A DNA stretch of 8,325 nucleotides from an uncultured beta proteobacterium (lineage in GTDB: Bacteria > Pseudomonadota > Gammaproteobacteria > Burkholderiales > Rhodocyclaceae): NCBI GenBank assembly GCA_903910495.1, contig CAIVZW010000342.1, forward strand, positions 1-8,325, in the 5' to 3' direction. The notes below the pieces were generated by a model. That model did no database searches, was not told where the DNA came from, and was given only the letters and a program-made list of their open reading frames with translations. The position numbers and the translations under genes were made by a program. This document shows positions 3,577 to 8,325 of the stretch, piece after piece (within the stretch, counting starts at the first letter, position 1; each line of letters begins with the position of its first letter).

Positions 3577-6030
3577 AGCAAGCCCTCTTCGAAGTCCGCT
3601 GCAAACAAAGTCATACCCATAAATGGTCCGGGTCGCGACCGCAACCCGGGACAGCGCATGCTCGCCGAGTGTCGGGAGCAACTGGTCAATAGCCTGTGTG
3701 CCTGGCTACAGGAAATCGCCACGCCGATTTCCGAAGAGCTTTTTGCCCTCGCCAATTCATCACGGGAACGTGCGCTACAGGTCCGTTATACCGGTTTGCG
3801 CGCCAATATCGATAAGGACTGGCCGCGACTGGTTGAAACCTTCCGCCGTGAGCTTTCTGCCGAAGCCGAAAGCTGCCAGAACCGGGACACCCCGAATGAA
3901 GGCAATCGGGAAGCACCACGCGATGCTCAAAACTTTGAAAATCTGCGCCTGCTTGACGACGAAGATCTCACCAAGCACATTGTCGTTCGTGAATTCTCGA
4001 TTCAGCTTTCCGAGTCCTGCGACGAAGAACTCTACTCGCTCGACCGCCGTGTTGCCGAACTGCAGGGGAATGACGAAGTCAGTGAAAGTGAAAATCCGCT
4101 TGCTCCGGCCATCGTTTGCCGTGCGCTTTCCGACGCCTGCTCAACGATAGGTTCGGATGCCGAGACCCGGCTGCTGCTGTTGCGCCGTCTGGAACGCCAC
4201 CTGCACAAAGACTTGCCCCCGATCTACAAGCAGATCAATGCGTTCCTGAACGAACGCAATATCCTGCCCGAAATCAAGCGCAACTACCGTAGAAGTTCGC
4301 CGGCTGGCGGTTCCTTTTCCTCGTCGTCGGGCGGCCAGAGTGCCGGGGGCTTTGCCTCGTCGGCAAACGGTCAGGCCTCTGCCGGTTTTGTCCCTTCGTC
4401 CGGCGAACAGGACTCAATGGGGTCTGCGGAAACAGGCTATGCCAGTGCGCCGCAGTTCTCTGGTGAAGGCATCATGGAAGTTCTGCAACGCCTTGCCCAG
4501 ATGCGCGTTGGCCAGCAGCAGGCCGCCCAGGCCGTAATGCCCGGCGTCATGATCAGCGCACCACGGGTCTCCCAGCCCGTGTTTTCTCAAGGCAGCCAGG
4601 GGGTCGCGCTGGATACCGCAGCGATCAATCAGTTCCTGCTTTCCTCGCTCAATGAAATGCAGCATGTGCCGGTACTGGCCAGCGACAGCGGAACCCCGAT
4701 CGTCAACCAGGTACGCATTGTTCGTGACTCGGAAGACGCGAAGCAAGTGGGCGGGCTCGAAGCGATAACGATCGATATCGTGGCCATGCTTTTCGATTTC
4801 ATCTTTGACGACGTCCATATTCCCGTCGCCATCAAGGCTCTGATCAGCCGGCTTCAGATACCGGTACTCAAGGTAGCCATGCTCAATCCCGGTTTCTTCG
4901 CCGATCGCCAGCATCCGACACGTCGATTCCTCGGTAGCGTTGCCGGCGTCTCGATTCGCTGGGGCGCGTCGGTCGACGAGACCGATCCTTTTTACTGCAA
5001 ACTCGCCGAACTCGTCGAAAAGATTCAAACCGGATTTGAAACCGATATCGAAGTGTTCGGCACGGCGCTCGCCGAACTGGAGACTTTCGTCAAAGAACAC
5101 GAAAGCGAGGAAGACACTACCGCCCTGACCGCCGCCAATATCGTCATTCAGCGCGAACATGAAAGCGAAGGATGGGAACGGGCGCAGCGTGTCGTACGGA
5201 ACTTCCGGATTAACAACGCGATGCCGCCATTGATTGACGCTTTCCTCAGGGAACACTGGACCGATGTCATGCAGGCCATTGCCGTCAATAGCGATGAGGA
5301 CAGCACGGATTGGCAAGCCGCCGAAGAGGTCATGAAGGATCTGGTGTGGAGCGTCGAAGCCAAGAAGTCACCGGAAGAACGCCTCAAGCTGATCAGCATG
5401 CTGCCCGGATTGCTGGCCCGGCTCAACAGGGGGCTGGATAATATCGATGCCGGCCTGTCCCAGCGCAGTGCCTTCTTTGACGCACTGGTCCAATGTCACT
5501 CGGCAGCGCTCAAGGGCGGCGAGCCGGAAGTGCCGACAGAGCTGGCAGAGCTGATAGTATCGACAGCCGAAGCCAGCCCAAGCCCTGCGCCTGAAAATGC
5601 TCCTGAACAGATCGATCTTGCGCAATCCTTCAGCCCGCCGCCACCACCACCCTCCGAGGAGGGTGATCTGCTGGTCACGCGCAGCGTCAACAACGGCATC
5701 GAGGTCGAAGAAGTCATTCTCGTCGGCGCCAGTCCGATCTGGCGTGCCGACGAGCGTGAAATCTTCCGGCAGGTCAGCGAACTCAAGCGCGGCGACTGGG
5801 TGGAGTTCCACGACGAGGAAGACAGCCCCTATCGCGAGCGTTTGCACTGGATCAGTCCGCAGCGCGGGATTCTGCTCTTCAGCAACCACCGCTCGGCCAA
5901 GGCCATCTCGATCACCCCCGAAGCACTGGCCCGGCATATTCGCGACGGCAAGGCCAGCATTCTGCACGGAGACGAAATTTTCGAACGTGCGCTGAACGGT
6001 GCGCTGGAATCGATCAACGCCGCTGCCTAG
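3574..6030 (+). CDS. DUF1631 family protein, possibly under c-di-GMP riboswitch control
   Basis: An 818-residue protein I recognise as DUF1631, a family of unknown function found in beta- and gammaproteobacteria. There is no signal peptide or membrane segment, so it should be cytosolic. The N-terminal helical region (about 25-240) ends in LPPIYKQINAFLNERNILPE. A Gly/Ser/Gln-rich linker (243-292) holds three imperfect 12-13-residue repeats. The central conserved block (about 345-465) includes HIPVAIKALISRLQIPVLKV and FFADRQHPTRRFLGSVAGVS. Helical, acidic segments follow to about 665, then a Pro/Ser-rich spacer with six prolines (688-693). A compact C-terminal domain (about 730-812) contains RGDWVEFHDEE, LHWISPQRGILLFSN and an ALARHIRDGKA helix. 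It resembles a PilZ-like beta barrel but has no RxxxR motif. The start is fixed by GGAGG seven bases upstream. The riboswitch ahead of it suggests its level follows c-di-GMP. The stop is 11 bases from the convergent racemase gene. Confidence 0.85.
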   Translation: MSKPSSKSAANKVIPINGPGRDRNPGQRMLAECREQLVNSLCAWLQEIATPISEELFALANSSRERALQVRYTGLRANIDKDWPRLVETFRRELSAEAESCQNRDTPNEGNREAPRDAQNFENLRLLDDEDLTKHIVVREFSIQLSESCDEELYSLDRRVAELQGNDEVSESENPLAPAIVCRALSDACSTIGSDAETRLLLLRRLERHLHKDLPPIYKQINAFLNERNILPEIKRNYRRSSPAGGSFSSSSGGQSAGGFASSANGQASAGFVPSSGEQDSMGSAETGYASAPQFSGEGIMEVLQRLAQMRVGQQQAAQAVMPGVMISAPRVSQPVFSQGSQGVALDTAAINQFLLSSLNEMQHVPVLASDSGTPIVNQVRIVRDSEDAKQVGGLEAITIDIVAMLFDFIFDDVHIPVAIKALISRLQIPVLKVAMLNPGFFADRQHPTRRFLGSVAGVSIRWGASVDETDPFYCKLAELVEKIQTGFETDIEVFGTALAELETFVKEHESEEDTTALTAANIVIQREHESEGWERAQRVVRNFRINNAMPPLIDAFLREHWTDVMQAIAVNSDEDSTDWQAAEEVMKDLVWSVEAKKSPEERLKLISMLPGLLARLNRGLDNIDAGLSQRSAFFDALVQCHSAALKGGEPEVPTELAELIVSTAEASPSPAPENAPEQIDLAQSFSPPPPPPSEEGDLLVTRSVNNGIEVEEVILVGASPIWRADEREIFRQVSELKRGDWVEFHDEEDSPYRERLHWISPQRGILLFSNHRSAKAISITPEALARHIRDGKASILHGDEIFERALNGALESINAAA

Positions 6031-6041
6031 TCCGCCGGCTT

Positions 6042-6755
6042 TCAAGCACTGGGTTGATGAGATTTGAAAAACTCGATGACCGAAAGCGCCAGGGCGTCGG
6101 TCGAGTCAACAAACAGCGACGGATTCTCCTGACACTGCCCACGCATGCCAATGGGTATCTCAGTGCAGCCCAAAATAATGATTTCGGCCCCGCGGGCGAC
6201 AAGCTTAGCCGTCGCCGCCCGCAGGAGCTTTTCAGCTTCAGTCAGCTGATTGGCCTTGATCAGGGCGATCGCCGGTGACACCAGCGTCCGGAACTCGTCT
6301 TCAGTCGGCGCCAGTACCATAAACCCCAGGTCGCTCAAGGCGCGGGTGTAAATGCCCATCTGAAAGGTGCCCACCGTCGACAGGACGCCCACGCGACGGA
6401 TACGTGGATCCCTTTTGCGGACCTGCTCGGCGCTGGCATGGACGATATTGAACAGGGGCACTGCAGAGGCTTCGCTCATTTCAGAATACCAGCAATGGGC
6501 GCTGTTGCATGGGATGCAAATGGCCCTGGCCCCCGCTCGATTAAGGAAATTGATCCCTTGCAGCAATTTGGGCAGCGGGGACGGCCCCTGGCCGAGGATA
6601 CCTGCTGTTCGGTCAGGAATGCTGCAATCGCCATAGACCAGGACGGGAATGTGATCCTGATCAACGAGTGCCGGCGTATTTTCCACGAGTTTTTTCAGAA
6701 AATCGGCCGTGGCCAAGGGACCCATGCCCCCCAAAACACCTAGAAAGTCCTTCAC
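6042..6755 (-). CDS. Aspartate/glutamate racemase family protein
   Basis: Cofactor-independent racemase of 237 residues from the Asp/Glu racemase superfamily, which interconverts L and D forms of an acidic (or in some branches another) amino acid with two cysteines acting as acid and base. The N-terminus reads LGVLGGMGPLAT (6-16), with PDRTAGI at 47-53. Catalytic C83 is in PCNSAH, where many relatives have CNTAH, and C197 is in LGCTEI. The C-terminal VDSTDALA (216-223) is also typical. The GTG start at 6755 is chosen because GGAG lies seven bases upstream and homologous sequence begins there. The same frame stays open to 6860, but that stretch is antisense to the kinase gene's end and not family-like. 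It begins 28 bases after the kinase stop, so it is probably co-transcribed. Substrate cannot be told from sequence. Confidence 0.88.
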   Translation of the reverse strand: MKDFLGVLGGMGPLATADFLKKLVENTPALVDQDHIPVLVYGDCSIPDRTAGILGQGPSPLPKLLQGINFLNRAGARAICIPCNSAHCWYSEMSEASAVPLFNIVHASAEQVRKRDPRIRRVGVLSTVGTFQMGIYTRALSDLGFMVLAPTEDEFRTLVSPAIALIKANQLTEAEKLLRAATAKLVARGAEIIILGCTEIPIGMRGQCQENPSLFVDSTDALALSVIEFFKSHQPSA

Positions 6756-6783
6756 ATTATCGCTCCGTCTGAACTGGGGCACA

Positions 6784-8325
6784 TCACTTTGGCACTGACA
6801 GCCACTTGAGCAGGGTCTCGTACAGCGTGGCTGGATCCACCGGCTTGCCGACATGATCATTCATGCCGGCCTCCAGACAGCGGTCGCGATCTTCGTCGAA
6901 GGCATTGGCGGTCATGGCCAGAATCGGAATGGCCGCCAGGCCGGGCAATCGGCGGATGGCGCGGGCGGCGTCCAGCCCTCCCATGACCGGCATCTTCATG
7001 TCCATCAGAATCAGCGCATAAGCGCCCTCTCCTGCCCGTTCCACGGCTTCCTGGCCGTTATTCACCACGACCGGCGCCAGACCGGCATCCTCCAGCAACA
7101 GGCGAGCCACATCCTGATTCATCGGATCGTCTTCGGCAACCAGCACGCGAAGTCCGGCGAATTTACGCGCCAGGGCCTCTCGCGGCGGCTCGACCGGCCA
7201 CAGGGTGTCGGAGGGCTGAGTCTCGCTCCCCCGCTTCAGCCGGGCAGTTATCCAGAACGTGCTGCCGATCCCTTCCTGGCTGACTACCCCCACATCACCG
7301 CCCATCGCTTGAGCCAAGCGTCTGCTGATGGCCAGGCCGAGACCGGCGCCGCCAAACTTGCGGGTCGATGAACCATCGACCTGGGTGAAAGCGTGGAACA
7401 ACCGGGACTGCTGTTCGGGGGCAAGACCAATGCCCTGATCGGTGACCTCGATGCGCAACAGCAGACTGTTGCTGTCCTCTTCTACGACCTGTGCGCTCAG
7501 GGTGATCTGTCCGCGCTCGGAGAACTTGATGGCGTTGCCGACAAAATTAAGCAGAATCTGTTTCAGACGCAAGGCGTCGCCGTACAGCAGATCAGGCAGG
7601 CCGGGGGCAAGTTCCCGAGACAAGCGCAAGCCTTTGAGCTGCGCCGGTTCCTCCTGCATGCTCAGGGTGTCGTCAATAACTTGCGCGAGCGAGAAATTCT
7701 TTTCGTCCAGCGTCAGCCGTTGGGCTTCGATCTGAGAAATATCAAGGATGTTGTTGATGAGAGCCAGCAGATGTTTCGAGACCCCTGTGCTTCGGGTGAG
7801 GAAATCAATCTGCTGGGGATCGGTGGCACGGCGCAGTGCCAGGCTGGTCATACCCATGATGCCATTCATCGGCGTCCGCAATTCATGGCTCATGGTAGAC
7901 AGGAAGATGCTCTTGGCGCGATTGGCCGATTCGGCCGCTTCCTTGGCGATGGCGAGGGACAGGGTGCGCTCGTTGACCAGGTCTTCCAGGTGCTCGCGGT
8001 AACGCCTGAGTTCGGCCTCCGCCCGTTTGCGTTCAGTAATGTCGATGAAAGACACGACGGCCCCTACCACCTTGTCACCGTCGATCTGCGGGTATGCCCA
8101 GTATTCGGCAGGGAAAGAGGTGCCGTCGGCACGCCACAGCACTTCATCGTCCGCATGGGAATCTTCCGCCTTCAGGAAGGCGCGGGGAACGCGGCAATCC
8201 TCCGCAGGTAAGGGAGTTCCGTCCGCGAACATGCTGTGGATCTGAGCGTGCATGTTCTTGCCGATCAGCTCATCGGCGTGAGCATAACCCAGCAGGCGCA
8301 GGCAGGAGCGGTTGCAGAAGGTGCA
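6784..8325 (-). CDS. Hybrid sensor histidine kinase with receiver domain (5' end outside window)
   Basis: The visible 513 residues (numbered from the right edge) form a hybrid two-component kinase; the N-terminus lies beyond 8325. Residues 1 to about 97 are the later part of a PAS sensor domain, ending in the usual DITERKRAE linker. A coiled coil (about 97-135) leads to the HisKA domain with phospho-acceptor H147 in SHELRTPMNG. The ATPase domain has its N box (N260, N264), DQGIG (296-300), the F box and GGAGLGLA (325-332). The receiver domain (about 392-510) has acid residues D399 and D400, phosphorylation site D442 in MDMKMP, T472 and K494 in GKP. All catalytic residues are intact, so it should be active as both kinase and receiver. 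No membrane segment is visible in this part. No separate response regulator with an output domain is nearby on the left. The racemase gene follows 28 bases downstream. Confidence 0.93.
   Translation of the reverse strand, partial: CTFCNRSCLRLLGYAHADELIGKNMHAQIHSMFADGTPLPAEDCRVPRAFLKAEDSHADDEVLWRADGTSFPAEYWAYPQIDGDKVVGAVVSFIDITERKRAEAELRRYREHLEDLVNERTLSLAIAKEAAESANRAKSIFLSTMSHELRTPMNGIMGMTSLALRRATDPQQIDFLTRSTGVSKHLLALINNILDISQIEAQRLTLDEKNFSLAQVIDDTLSMQEEPAQLKGLRLSRELAPGLPDLLYGDALRLKQILLNFVGNAIKFSERGQITLSAQVVEEDSNSLLLRIEVTDQGIGLAPEQQSRLFHAFTQVDGSSTRKFGGAGLGLAISRRLAQAMGGDVGVVSQEGIGSTFWITARLKRGSETQPSDTLWPVEPPREALARKFAGLRVLVAEDDPMNQDVARLLLEDAGLAPVVVNNGQEAVERAGEGAYALILMDMKMPVMGGLDAARAIRRLPGLAAIPILAMTANAFDEDRDRCLEAGMNDHVGKPVDPATLYETLLKWLSVPK

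Noticed and set aside
3245..3577. 110-codon open frame between queG and the DUF1631 gene
   Set aside because: It begins at a TTG inside the end of queG with no ribosome binding site, runs through the riboswitch, and has a composition unlike a folded protein. The RNA structure explains the sequence better.
4414..5316. 300-codon minus-strand frame opposite the DUF1631 gene
   Set aside because: It is an antisense shadow without a ribosome binding site or recognisable domain, while the plus strand carries conserved DUF1631 blocks.
6853..8211. Two long plus-strand frames (6853-7371 and 7393-8211) opposite the sensor kinase
   Set aside because: They are antisense shadows of the kinase gene, which has every expected catalytic motif on the minus strand.

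Overview
The window looks like a chromosomal segment of a betaproteobacterium. The Rhodocyclales (Azonexus, Dechloromonas, Accumulibacter relatives) are my best guess. This rests on the protein sequences (AmiC, TsaE, QueG, a DUF1631 protein), the moderately high GC content and the tRNA-Thr(CGU) sequence. It is an inference from resemblance, not a database result.

Left edge (1-351). The first 11 codons of a gene leave the window on the minus strand. They have a strong ribosome binding site and an N-terminus typical of phage-type integrases. Beside it is a broken tRNA-Thr(CGU) gene. Its promoter, its first 40 nucleotides and a downstream terminator are intact. Its 3' half is missing, and in its place lies a degenerate inverted copy of the tRNA's own 5' flank and D-arm. 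This looks like the scar or boundary of an integration or fold-back event.

Core genes (349-3248). On the minus strand, tsaE (tRNA t6A biosynthesis ATPase) overlaps the start of amiC (Tat-exported cell-wall amidase). On the plus strand, queG (epoxyqueuosine reductase) starts head-to-head with tsaE, and the two 5' ends overlap by a few bases. Two tRNA-modification genes and a cell-division amidase therefore sit together. The grouping is similar to the queG / tsaE / amiB neighbourhood of enterobacteria, without nnr between them.

Riboswitch unit (3249-6030). The 325-base gap after queG holds what I read as a cyclic-di-GMP class I (GEMM-I) riboswitch. About 110 bases later a Shine-Dalgarno that can be masked by a small hairpin leads into an 818-residue DUF1631 protein. 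That protein has a Gly/Ser-rich repeat linker, a poly-proline stretch and a small C-terminal beta-rich domain. A c-di-GMP sensing RNA in front of a barely characterised protein family is the most interesting signal here.

Right part (6042-8325). An Asp/Glu racemase gene converges on the DUF1631 gene with only 11 bases between. It lies 28 bases downstream of a hybrid sensor kinase (PAS, HisKA, HATPase, receiver), so these two are probably one transcription unit. The kinase gene is cut by the right edge and lacks its N-terminus.
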